A DNA stretch of 64,000 nucleotides from Azolla caroliniana. Taxonomy: Eukaryota; Polypodiophyta. The notes under the pieces were generated by a model. The model did no database searches. It was not told the origin of the DNA and saw only the letters and a list, made by a program, of their open reading frames with translations. Position numbers and translations under genes: made by a program. Shown here piece after piece: positions 40,901 through 50,487 of this stretch (position 1 is its first letter; each line of letters starts with the position of its first letter). The stretch is taken from NCBI GenBank assembly GCA_043228905.1, contig JBHGNT010000015.1:8928001-8992000 (forward strand). The letters are read 5' to 3'.

Positions 40901-43855
40901 ATGCTCGGAAAAGGCGCCAAGACGCACAGAGAAAAAGAAGAACGCATGGAGACCTTTTTCTTTCGCGAGCCAAGAAGCACAGAAGCACCAAGGCAGTGGA
41001 AGCTTAGCAAACGCGAACCTGCACTCAGAGAACCCCCACGTTCGGAACGCTCTCTCTCTCGCTCTCACTCTCATCACCACTCTACCTCGCCATCTTTCCT
41101 CGACCTCGAAGCAGACATGGAACCACAAACGCTGTCGGAAGCGGCCAGGAAATGGTTCAGGCAACACGGACTGGATGGGTTCTTGACCATCATGGAGGCA
41201 CCACCGCACAAAGAAGCCGACCGGGTCATCAAGGAGCTCGACATGGAAGTCATCACCGAGGAAGCGATCCGTGCGCTAACAGGCCTTCCGGAGGGAGGTA
41301 TTTTTCAGATTGATAACCCAACCTCGGAGCAACTCATCCGATATTTCGGTGAGTACTCTGTTGCCAGCAAAGGCTATCGAACGCAGGGCGGCGAAGATCC
41401 GCTATTCAGGGAGATAGCTCGAGTGCTCCATGAGTACGGCCACGTATACCCCCGACCCCCTGTCATGCCAAAAAATCGGGCAGGGATGATCATAGCCACC
41501 TATGAAGGGATCAAGGTGGATTGGCCGGTGTTGATTGCAGACGGTTTGTGCGCGGCAATCGACATGGTACGAGGGAAGGACGGCAAGGAGGGCCGGAAGC
41601 TGTGGCATGCCGTAGCTCAGTGGATAACATTGCTCGTGCCGCCGGTCGAGACCGTTCAGCCAAAGAAGCGGCCAAGATTATCGGAAGGAAGCACTTCGAA
41701 ACCCGCGTCCAAACGGCAGCAGCTGCTGGCGTCAAAGGCGACGAAAGGGAAGAGACGGCTCCCAGAACCGGAGGAGGTGTCACCGGTGGGACCCGTTAAG
41801 ATAACCATACGGTGACCGGGACAGAAGGAACCGGAACCCTTGAGCACACAGAAACATGCCGTTACCCAGGAAGAGGAAACGGAGGAGCCAGAAGAGCACC
41901 TCCAACGACGGTCAAGAAGTAGGACCGCCGGGACAACGGGGGAGCGTTCGGACCCGCAAAAGGAAGAAACACCCCCAACATAACCTGAGCAAACCACAAG
42001 GGAGGAACCGGAACCGGTGCGTATAGAACCGGCCTTGTCGACTTCTATACCAGAAGTCATTCCAACGGCTCCGGAGACGGCGAGAACCGGAACTCAACAG
42101 CCGGCGAGCCCAGCCAGCACACACGGCGGCCAAGGAGTAGAACCAGAACGGCAGATACAGGCACTCAGGCCAGACAATTCCACAGTGAACGAGCCGACTC
42201 GACCAGTACAGCAGCAAGGCACCAGTAGCATGTGGCTACGGTGGGTAGGCGAGCAGATCGCCGGAGCGGTCGAGTACATAGAGGCGGAGGAGAGAGCGCA
42301 CCACGAACGGTTGCTCGTCACAACCGTAGATCTAGAGACGGCCCGGTCCAGAATCCGGAGCCTTGAACAAGACTTGGACAGGGTCACAAGGGAAATGGCT
42401 CAATTGGCTTTGACAACACAAGTCCAAGCACCGGTGACTCCGGGCAATGTACAGACTAAAGCGTCAGATCAACCTGTACATAGCAATCAGACCCCGGCAA
42501 CGGAAACCGTTCCGGAGAGAAATGCGGCACAAGCCCAAGAGCTTGCGGACTTAAAGGATGAGCTAGCTGCCCAAGAAGCGCTGAGGAGCCGCGAAAGAGA
42601 GTTGAAGACGGCAGCGGAGGCAGAACTCAAAAAGACTGCTGAGAATCTACGCCGGGCCGAGGAGAGCTTACGAAAAGGCCACCAAGCATACGACCGGCTC
42701 AAGGAGGAAAAGGAGAAAATGCTGCAAGAGAAGGACAGGCTCCGGAGAAACGCCGAAACAGAAGTAGAGCGCCTGAAAGAGGAACTCCGGCAGCTAAAGG
42801 ACCGGGAGGACCGGAACCATCGCCAGATCAACGGCAAGCTCAAACAAAAGACGGAGGAATTTGAGCACTTGCACCGGGAGTATAAACGGTTGCAAACGGA
42901 GCACAAGGAACGGACGGATGAGCTCCGGCAAGCAGTTGATCGGACCGCAACGGCATACGCTAATGAACAAGCGGAAACCAGAAGACGGTTGGAAGAGGTG
43001 GAGAAGGTTCGAACAGAGCTCCTCAGGCAACAGCAGGCGGAAAAAGAAAGAGCGGCGGAGGTACTGCAAAGGCTGCAGACAACATATCAAGGGCAGCTGA
43101 CGCGCTACAGAGAGCAGGCGGAGGATACGGCTAATCTCATCAAGCAGTTGAAGGAGGAACGACAAGTTGTGGAAAGTAGAGCGCAAATGGGAGCAAGTCG
43201 CATCCAGGATATCATGCGGGCCTGGTTGAACTAGACCAAGAGCTTGATTGACAACGGTTCCGTCAAATGGTGGACCAAGTGGGCCACGAACGCGGCGGAA
43301 CTCCAATTGCTCCGGGCCGACGTAGAGAACCGGCGGAAGGAGGGAGATGATTGCTATATGCTGACTTCCGAAGACTTCACCGGCATAAGAGATGAGCTGG
43401 TCGAAGACTTTCAAGCCTTGGCAGAGGACCAACTAGGGCAAGTCCGGCAACTTGTAGCTCAGCTGGACGACGACAGGCTGGAGGCGCAGATCCAGTTTGA
43501 AAGCTACGAGAGGTCCCGGATCCGGGAAGAGAAAGCACGAGAACCAGTAACGGTCAACCTCAGTGATGAGGAACCGTTACTGGAAGGAGACCGGACCGGA
43601 AGCAGTCAAACGGAGATGCCGGAGTCAGAAAAACAAACGGAGCAGCCGCCTATAGAGCAGCCGGAGCAGTCTCAGTCACAACCACAACCACAGCAGCAGC
43701 AGCAAGCAGAGCAGCCGGAGCAGCCTCAGTCCCAACCGCAACCATAGCAGCAGCAGCAAGCACAGCAGCAGCAAGCACAGCCGCAGCAACCACAACCGGA
43801 AGAACAAGGGGAAACTCTGGAACAAAGTATTTTGGACAATTTGGGTGAACAATGA
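40901..43855 (+). pseudogene. gypsy F extra ORF (globular domain, coiled coil, Q/P tail), four stops
   Basis: One reading phase runs from before 40901 to the TGA at 43853, about 985 codons, broken only by TGA 41813, TAA near 41981, TAG 43232 and TAG 43745. Candidate starts are ATG 40901, 40946 and 41117; the last (MEPQTLSEAARKWFRQHGLD) best fits C, J and K. Domains: conserved globular N part to about 41700 (LPEGGIF, YFGEYSVASKGYRTQGGEDP, YPRPPVMPKNRAGMIIATYE, VDWPVLIADGLCAAID); basic PKKRPRL, a possible nuclear signal; acidic linker; about 300 residues of heptad-rich coiled coil (42290-43190); WWTKWATNAAELQLLRADVE module; Q/P-rich end. Family not recognised. No signal peptide or membrane span, so it is not env-like in chemistry. 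Confidence 0.82.
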
Positions 43856-43907
43856 AGGGGCCGAGAAGGGTTCGACGTACAAGGTACTGTCCCACGGGCG
43901 TGCCATG
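43856..43907 (+). other. 3' end motif before the F 3' LTR, no polypurine tract
   Basis: The last bases before the LTR are CCCACGGGCGTGCCATG, not purine-rich. The same motif adjoins the LTR in J (46482-46498), in K (49469-49485) and in both arms of P. A short GAAGGGGCCGAGAAGGG lies about 35 bases upstream. Confidence 0.7.
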
Positions 43908-44406
43908 TGTTACCGGCCGGCAAGGAGTCCAAAATACGGAGTGAAGGAATTAATTAAGTATGGTTGTAAATAAGCATAGTGTGGACGGACGGACTGGAAA
44001 CGGTATGTCGTTCCAGATCCGGACGGATCCCGAATAGGTGCGATAGGCACCGTTTTGTACTACGGGCCGGAAACCTATTTAAAGGCCCGGACCCCATTGT
44101 AATCGCAGCGGATAATTAATAGAGCATATGGTGTTTATACTTCTGTGTTGATTTCCGTTCTGTAATTACTGTTATATCTTACGCGTGTAATTAACAAAAG
44201 CGCTCTAATCGTGTAACCTACGTAAGTCGGTGTAATCGTTGAATCTTAATCCTATGCCGTAATCACCCTATCGCACCTATTCGGGATCCGTCCGGATCTG
44301 GAACGGCATACCGTTTCCAGTCCGTCCGTCCACACTATGCTTATTTACAACCATACTTAATTAATTCCTTCACTCCGTATTTTGGACTCCTTGCCGGCCG
44401 GTAACA
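43908..44406 (+). repeat. Aberrant 3' LTR of gypsy F with inverted terminal segment
   Basis: 43908-44269 is collinear with 34400-34761 of the 5' LTR. From 44267 to 44406 the sequence is instead the reverse complement of 43908-44047 (140 bases, one difference). CCT (44267-44269) is shared at the switch. The last 57 bases of the normal LTR are missing. The inverted arm ends GGTAACA, which serves as the outer end next to the TTAAT duplication. Confidence 0.95.
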
Positions 44407-44835
44407 TTAATCGGCTATCTAGACGAGTAGAAGGGGTATAATGTTTTAACCCCTGAACAAAGGAAGTACGCATAAGTCGAGATCTCGTGTTCGACGACTC
44501 CGCTTCGTGGTACCTGCCTTCACCTCCAATACCTCATGACTCCATTCCGAAATTTGAGGAAGAAGTCAGCGAGGCTGAGATTCCTCTGCATGATGAGGAA
44601 ATCGGAGCTCTAAGAGAGAGTCTGATCTCATTACGGCTAAGTGGACTGAATGACGGGTTGGGCCAAAATGGCCAACCTATTGAAGAGACGGTACAGTGAG
44701 TAGTGGTGACTCAGCCGTGATGTCCCTAGGTAAAGAACCAAGGAGACGGTTTACGCCCAAGGAGAAGGCCAAGAAGAAAATGCCAGAATACGACTTCAGT
44801 AGTGCCGAGTCAGATCGGAGCGAGTCTAACTACGA
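44407..44835 (+). pseudogene. copia N integrase tail, fourth piece
   Basis: Continues from KCILI with GYLDE, a TAG, KGYNVLTPEQRKYA, a TAA, then RDLVFDDSASWYLPSPPIPH in phase with 44487-44699 (SEAEIPLHDEEIGALRES). Copia A has ISRDVVFGESASWYKPD at the same place. The linker ends PRRRFTPKEKAKKKMPEYD and SESNYEH, close to the start of the O fragment (KMPEY...). It stops at 44835, where a D-type LTR fragment starts. Confidence 0.83.
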
Positions 44836-45192
44836 GCACATGTAACACTTCAACCACTTTCCTTTGCATGTAACCGATAGATCTTCTATTTTGGGTATGA
44901 AGATGCTTGATTCTATCCACGACCCCTTGTAGACATTTGTAGCACATCGAGCAAGCTTTCCAAAGAATGTTTATTTATTGAAATCCAACATTCCCTTGAA
45001 ATATTACGACCAAAACATTGACTGCCTAATGTAAAGGCACTCTTTGATTATGTCACATCAATTCATCTTGATTCTTCACATCTACCTTCGACTAAAGCAT
45101 CCACCATCATGCCTAAAGTGTCATAACTAGCTTGTGTCCATATTTTACTATCTTTCAACCACATTGTTGAGCATAGTATTTACAACACAACA
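44836..45192 (-). repeat. Truncated gypsy D LTR, second copy
   Basis: 357 bases match 19776-20133 with a few percent differences. The start of the LTR (right end on this strand) is complete. The other side is cut where copia N sequence ends. ACGG follows at 45193. Confidence 0.9.
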
Positions 45193-46020
45193 ACGGCAAC
45201 TGGAGTTATATCGAAGGAGCTAATGATGTGGCACCCAATTTGACACATAGAGATTTTTCGGCTTGCGAACAAGCGGCAAGCAGAGTTGTCTACTGCTTTG
45301 CATCCTATGTGAGTGACCAACTATTGAGCTATATTTGGGATGCTAAGACGCCAAACGACGCGTGGGTGAATCTAAAAAAGATTGTCGCCGCAAGCACAAT
45401 GGCCATGAAGACGCAGCTCAGGTAGGAGCTCAACGATGTCCGGCAGAAAGATCTGTCTGTGCTTGATTACACGGTCCGAATCAAGGAAATCTGCGATTCT
45501 CTCGCCTCCATCAATGTGAACGTTGAGGAAGATGAAATGGTGCAGGTTTGCCTTGGTGGGCTAGCGTCTAGGTTCGGAGCCTTCCGAATGGAGATTTGTA
45601 TGAGGCAGAACACTCCTTCGTTCATTGGGCTTCAGTCAATGTTGCTCATGCAGGAAAATCACGCAGGTGCGTCAACAAATACGCACGCCGACGACAAGAT
45701 GCTGTACACGGAGGAAGATAGGCCCCGTGCTCGTGGTGTATGAGGCAGATCGGTGCGCAATGGAGGCAACCGACAAGAGCAAAACAAGCGGCATAATCGA
45801 AATGTCGACAATAGTTCCAGACCCTCCACAAGCAGGGGGAGTCATGGCGGCGCCAGAAGCCGGCAAGAGAAGGCCATGTTGGAATGTTGGTACTGTGGCA
45901 AAAAAGGCCACAAGGAGAGTGAGTGTTGGAAAAAGAGAGTCGATTCGGACAAAGCTGAAGAGACGTAGAGAGGCGTCAGAGATCGCACTACGCAGAAGGC
46001 TCTGAACAAGTCGAAAACTA
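45193..46020 (+). pseudogene. copia gag and protease start, second copy
   Basis: Begins GNWSYIEGANDVAPNLTHRD, the part missing between 19273 and 25549, then parallels 25549 on: SDQLLSYIWDAKTPNDAWVN, a TAG after TQLR at the same codon as the TAA in the other copy, and VRIKEICDSLASINVNVEED. The knuckle CWYCGKKGHKESEC is intact here. It is broken by frameshifts near 45740 and ends at 46020, where the J LTR starts. The two copies look roughly 85-90 percent identical by eye. Confidence 0.85.
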
Positions 46021-46481
46021 TGATCGCTAAGGTCAGACAATGGCCTAACACAGGGTGTCCGTTTGAGACACTTCACCAAAAGGGTGTTGCGGTGAGATAG
46101 AGTTAGCACAACTATTAATGGAACCCTAATTGGTCACTAAGTGGCAATATCATTAGTCACAATACACGTGTAGGATAAATTACACTTAGCACAGAACGGT
46201 AATTAACAATGATTAAGATACAAAACAACAACATTTTATTAATTATCCATTAATTATTACAATCTAGCCAACCCTTTTTATAGGTCTCCGGTTTAGGTAC
46301 AAACCGGTGCCAACTGGCAACCGTCTACGAACCGGTCCAGATCCGGATCGGCATACCAATTCCATGTCCGTCCGTTCGCTTCTCAAAATCATAATAATTC
46401 TATATAAATATATAATCAACTCCCGGTCATTAATTATCCCCTCGTTTCCCATTCCGGACTTCCATTTCCGGCCGGCTAACA
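46021..46481 (-). repeat. 3' LTR of gypsy J
   Basis: Minus strand starts TGTTAGCCGGCCGG and ends near CTTAGCGATCA at 46021; the last bases are altered relative to TAGCGATAACA in the 49013 copy. TATA box CTATAAAAAGG on the minus strand near 46276-46286. The body is close to the LTR at 49013-49468. Confidence 0.85.
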
Positions 46482-48700
46482 CATGGCACGCCCGTGGGAC
46501 AGTACCTTGTACGTTGAATACCACTATCCGGCCTTCATTCATCCTCCAAAATGTCCAGAATACTGTGATCTAAGGGTTGCAATGGCTCCTCAGGAAGCTA
46601 TTCTGTCGTCTGCTGCTGTTGTTCCCCCTCCTGTTAGAGTCATTGTAGCACACTCCGTTTCCGCATGGTACTGCACTTTCAGGTCTAGTCGCTCTTTTGC
46701 TGCTGTTGCCGCCACTTGTTTCGCTTGTTCGGCTCCCTTCGACTGCTCTTCCAACACTACTGCCATCAACCGGTTAACTTCCTCTCAGAGTTCTCTACAC
46801 TTTTCTTGATGCCGGTCACTTTCGGTAGTGAATTTCTTATGATCGGCATCCAAATGCTTATAATCCCGGTGCAGTCAATCAAAGTTGTTGGTTTTCTCTT
46901 TGAGCTTTTGATTCATGAACCAGCGAGCGCGGTCCTCATGGTCTTTTTGTTTCCGGAGCTCTTCTTTGAGTCGCTCAATCTCCACTTCCACCATCCTCTG
47001 GAGTTTCTCTTTTTCTTGCAGGAGTTTGTCTTTCTCTTCTTTCAGCCGATCATACGCTTGATGCCCTCTTCTCAAGCTTTCCTTTGTTTAGCGGAGGTTG
47101 TCGGCCGTTCTCCTTTGTTCCTCCTCTGCCACTTTTTTCAATTCTCGTTCGCTGGCTCGTAAGGCTTCTTGCGCTGCCAGGGCTTCCATTAGTGTGGCAA
47201 GCTCCTGTGCTGCCGAGTCATGAGTATCTAGGCCCGTTGCCGTTACCAGGGTTTGATCGTTCTATCGAGTTACCTGGGCCACCGGTTGTGATTGTTGTGG
47301 TCCTTTTATGACCAACTTGGCCATGTCTGTTTTGGCCTTCTCTATGTCTTCTTCCATGATCTGGATTCTTGACCGGGCCATCTCTAATTCCTCGGTTGTG
47401 GCTAGCAATCGGACTTCCTGCACTTTTTCTTCCGCTTCTAACTGGCTGACAACACCAATCACTTATTCTTCTACCCATCGAAGCCATCGACTGCCGAAAC
47501 CTTGTGGTCGTGTTGGTTCTAGTCGTGGGATGTTGTTTCCACTGGTCACGAGCCCACTATTGACAGTTACATCACACAGCCGCTCCCATTCTGGCTGTTG
47601 CTGCTGCAGCGGTGATGCCGGCAATTCAATGACCGGTTCTTGATTCACAGGGATTGTCGTGTCTTGGACCGCTGGTTCCATGATGTCTTGTCGCAACCCT
47701 TGCTCCGTTCCTGATTCTTGTTGAGCCAAGTTCTGCCGCCTTCCTTGGCTGCAGCTCCTTAGGGGAGGGTTCCCGTATATTGTCCTCCATTAGCCTTGAT
47801 GCCCCCCCTTCGTAGCCCTTTTCTCTAGTCTGGCGACGCCTTAGCAGCGTCTCGGTCGGCTCATCTTCCTGTTGTTCTTCTTCCAGGGTCTCATTGTTGA
47901 TTAACCCCGCCAAGGGGTCCTGCCCTTGCGTTTTCTCCAGTTGCTGGTCTGCTTGTTGTTCCGACAAGTGTAGCTTGATCTCCCCAAGGTGTCCACCGAT
48001 GCCTCCTTCTCTGCCAGCCGCTTCCGATTAGGCCGTTCCTTCGCCTGGGTAGCTAGGAGTTGCTGCCGTTTTGAAGCTGCTTTGGGGATCGCTTCTGTCG
48101 ATCTTCCCCTCTTCCTTTGTTTCATGGACTCCACCGGCGGTGCTAGCAAGGTGAGCCATTGCGCCACTATTGTCCACATCTTTTTGCCATCTTTTATCGA
48201 GACGATGGCAACACTCAGGCCATCGGCAATCATTATCGGCCAATCCACCTGTACTCCCTCGTAGGTGGCTATGATCAGACCGGCTCTATTCCTGGGCATT
48301 GCCGGTGGTCGGGGGTACACATGGCCATACTCGTGGAGTACCTGAGCGATTTCCTAAAACAAGAGATCTTCACCGCCTTGCATGCGGTACGCCTTGCTGC
48401 CCAGGGAGTATTCCCCAAAATACCTCTTCAGCAGCTCCGGCGAAGGGTTATCGATCGAGTAGATTCCCCCTTCAAGTAGGCAAGTCATGGCTTGGATGGC
48501 TTCCTCGGTGATGACCTCTGTGTCGATGTTTTTAACGAAATTTTCCACATCTCCATGTTGCGGTGTTTCGACTATCCGCAAGAATCCCTCTAGACCGTGT
48601 TGCTTCAGCCATTTCTTAGCCGCTTCTGAGAGTACCATGCATTCCATGTCGTCTTCAGAATCGGTTGGTTGTGGTAAGATGGGTGAGCCTGCGTGCTCTG
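46482..48700 (-). pseudogene. gypsy J extra ORF, deleted
   Basis: The N-terminal domain is in pieces 48647-48354 and 48320-47901: MVLSEAAKKWLKQHGLEGFL, EGGIYSIDNPSPELLKRYFG, then a TAG before EIAQVLHEYGHVYPRPPAMP, VDWPIMIADGLSVAI, MWTIVAQWLTLLAPP. An acidic linker follows, then coiled coil at about 47470-46650. The join near 46635 leads straight from coiled coil to the C-terminal stretch, so about 0.5 kb (the WW-module region present in K) is deleted. Start as in K: MECMVLSEAAKKW at about 48655. Function unknown. Confidence 0.72.
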
Positions 48701-48935
48701 CGTGCTCTCACCTGATCACTCGTAATCGCCTATGGACACTGAGATCTCTGTGTCCGCAAAATGAAAGGGACTTAGCGTAGCATGGGTTTTCTTTCTCCAT
48801 TCATGGCGCCTTTTCTTGATTCCCGCGCATGCACGTCCTATACTAATATAGCAGTCAATTGACACATGGTGCGCCTGTCTTTAAAAGCTTTAATTAGCCA
48901 CCCACCCCACCTTTTCAAAGTGCCCGTTCGCTCCT
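48701..48935 (-). promoter_or_regulatory. Conserved spacer upstream of the J extra ORF
   Basis: Nearly the same as the K spacer. It has the core shared with C and F (CCCGCGCATGCACGTCCTAT on the plus strand, 48820-48839), a TATA-like ATATTAGTATAG on the minus strand, and a CACCTTTTCAAAGTGC block (48907-48924). Confidence 0.45.
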
Positions 48936-49012
48936 CGCCTCTGCAACCGGCTACGATCCGGTCTGGATTAGGATTGGCATACCAATTCCGTGTCCATGGT
49001 CGCCAAAAACTG
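48936..49012 (-). other. Deletion scar: LTR fragment and primer region
   Basis: CAACCGGCTACGATCCGGTC (from 48943) is LTR-internal sequence, compare 49313-49335. It is joined directly to the J spacer, so gag and pol of J are missing. TGGCGACCATGG (minus, 48995-49006) next to the LTR is the family primer-binding region, which makes the following LTR a 5' LTR for J. Confidence 0.6.
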
Positions 49013-49468
49013 TGTTATCGCTAGGGCCGGACAATGGCCTAACACAGGGTGTCCCTTTGAGACACTTCACCAAAGGGGTGTGGCGGTGAGATAGCCTTAG
49101 ACCAACTATTAATGAAACCCTGATTGGTCACTAAGTGGCAATATCATTAGTCACAATACATGCGTAGGATAAATTAAACTTAGCATAGAACGGTAATTAA
49201 CAATGATTAAGATACAGAACAACAACACTCTATTAATTATCCGCTAATGATTACAATCTAACCATGCGCTTTTTATAGGTCTCCGGTTTTAGGTACAAAC
49301 TGGTGCCAACAGGCAACCGGCTACAAACTGGTCTGGATCCGGATCAGCATATCGATTCCGTGTCCATCCGTTCCCTTCTCAATTCATAATAATTCTATAT
49401 AATCAGCTCCGGGTTATTAATTATCCCCTCGTTTCCCATTCTGGACTACCCTTGCCATCCGGCTAACA
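49013..49468 (-). repeat. LTR shared by gypsy J (5') and gypsy K (3')
   Basis: 456 bp, minus strand TGTTAGCCGGATGG ... CGATAACA. On its left is a primer-binding region, as for a 5' LTR; on its right is the CCCACGGGCATGCCATG motif, as for a 3' LTR. One LTR therefore serves both neighbours. TATA box CTATAAAAAGC on the minus strand near 49268-49279. Confidence 0.85.
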
Positions 49469-49733
49469 CATGGCATGCCCGTGGGAGAGTATCTTGTACG
49501 TCGAATCCCACGATCCAACCTTCATTCGTCCTTCAAAATGTCCGGAGTGCCCTGATCTAAGGGTTCCAATGGTTCTTCGGGAAGCTGTTCTGTAGTCTGT
49601 TCCTCCTCATGTTGTTCCTACAGCTGTGGCTGCTCTTCTTGCCGCTCCGGCTTCGGTTGTGGCTGCTGTTGGTTGATGTCCGTTGCCTACAGCTCCGTCG
49701 GTCTGACTGGCTCTGTATCCATTTCCGACTCGA
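49469..49733 (-). pseudogene. gypsy K extra ORF, C-terminal end
   Basis: The 3' motif (49469-49485), then Q/P-rich and acidic coding remnants on the minus strand (CTG/CAG-rich, 49590-49690), like the F tail. Copia I interrupts it at 49733; the frame resumes at 55263. Confidence 0.6.
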
Positions 49734-50487
49734 TGACGGGAACTCAACGCTCCCTATACGCAACGCTCGGCCACAACCGAGCTTAGGATCATACACAGAA
49801 AATTGGGAAATAAAACACGACAAGAAGAAGAGGGAGATACACAGGAGGTTTACGTGGAAAACCCCAAACTAGGGGAAAAACCACGGCAGCCCACAGGCTG
49901 CAAACTGTCACTATGTAAGAATATACAACCGTGAGTTCACTGAGGCACCGACCTCGTGCTCACAGATCTTCGCCACAGGCGGCGGTTACAAGAGAGGCAA
50001 CGACCTCTTTCTCTCTCTCTCTCAACCTCTACACAGTTACACGCTCTCTCTTCTTGCACCAACAAGAAAATGACAACAACTTACTAAAAGTTTGCCCTAA
50101 GTCATATTTATACTAATATGACTTTTCGGCTATTTACAAAATATAGCCTCGATGGGCTCTCAGAAAATATTTACGAATATGTCTCTTCCTCTGGTTCTCA
50201 CCGGGTCTGCGTCATCGGGCTCTCCGTAGCCGGGTGCTCCTCATTCGGTTCTCACCAGGCCTGTACCATCCGGCTCTCCGTAGCCGGGTACTCCTCATTC
50301 GGTTCATACCGGGCTTGCACCATCCGGCTCTACGTAGCCGGGTACTCCTCATCCGGTTCCGGGCCTGCACCATCTGGCTCTTCGTAGCCGGGTACTCCTC
50401 ATCCGGTTCATGCACCATCCGGCTCTCCATAGCCGGGTACTCCTCTTCCGGTTTCGCTTCCCATTCGGAGGGACCTGTCTCCCAACA
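49734..50487 (-). repeat. 3' LTR of copia I
   Basis: 754 bp, TGTTGGGAGACAGG ... GTTCCCGTCA on the minus strand, preceded by GAAGGGGGAGTT. It has about five tandem units of the roughly 53-bp U3 repeat (50200-50440). Confidence 0.94.

Larger units (their letters stand above)
34400..44406 (+). mobile_element. Ty3/gypsy retrotransposon F with extra ORF, rearranged 3' LTR
   Basis: About 10 kb. 5' LTR 34400-34818, gag-pol 34872-40741, spacer, extra ORF 40901-43855, 3' LTR 43908-44406. TTAAT flanks both ends (34395-34399 and 44407-44411). Removing F restores the copia reading KCILI-GYLDE. The aligned parts of the two LTRs differ at only about three bases in 362, so this is a young insertion and the youngest layer in the stack. 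Confidence 0.97.

Noticed and set aside
40817-41815. An env-like glycoprotein as the identity of the extra ORF
   Set aside because: No signal peptide, transmembrane helix or cysteine pattern is visible; most of the protein is coiled coil and low complexity.
43650-43932. Ala/Val- and Leu/Cys-rich minus-strand frames
   Set aside because: Antisense of the CAG-rich tail of the F extra ORF.
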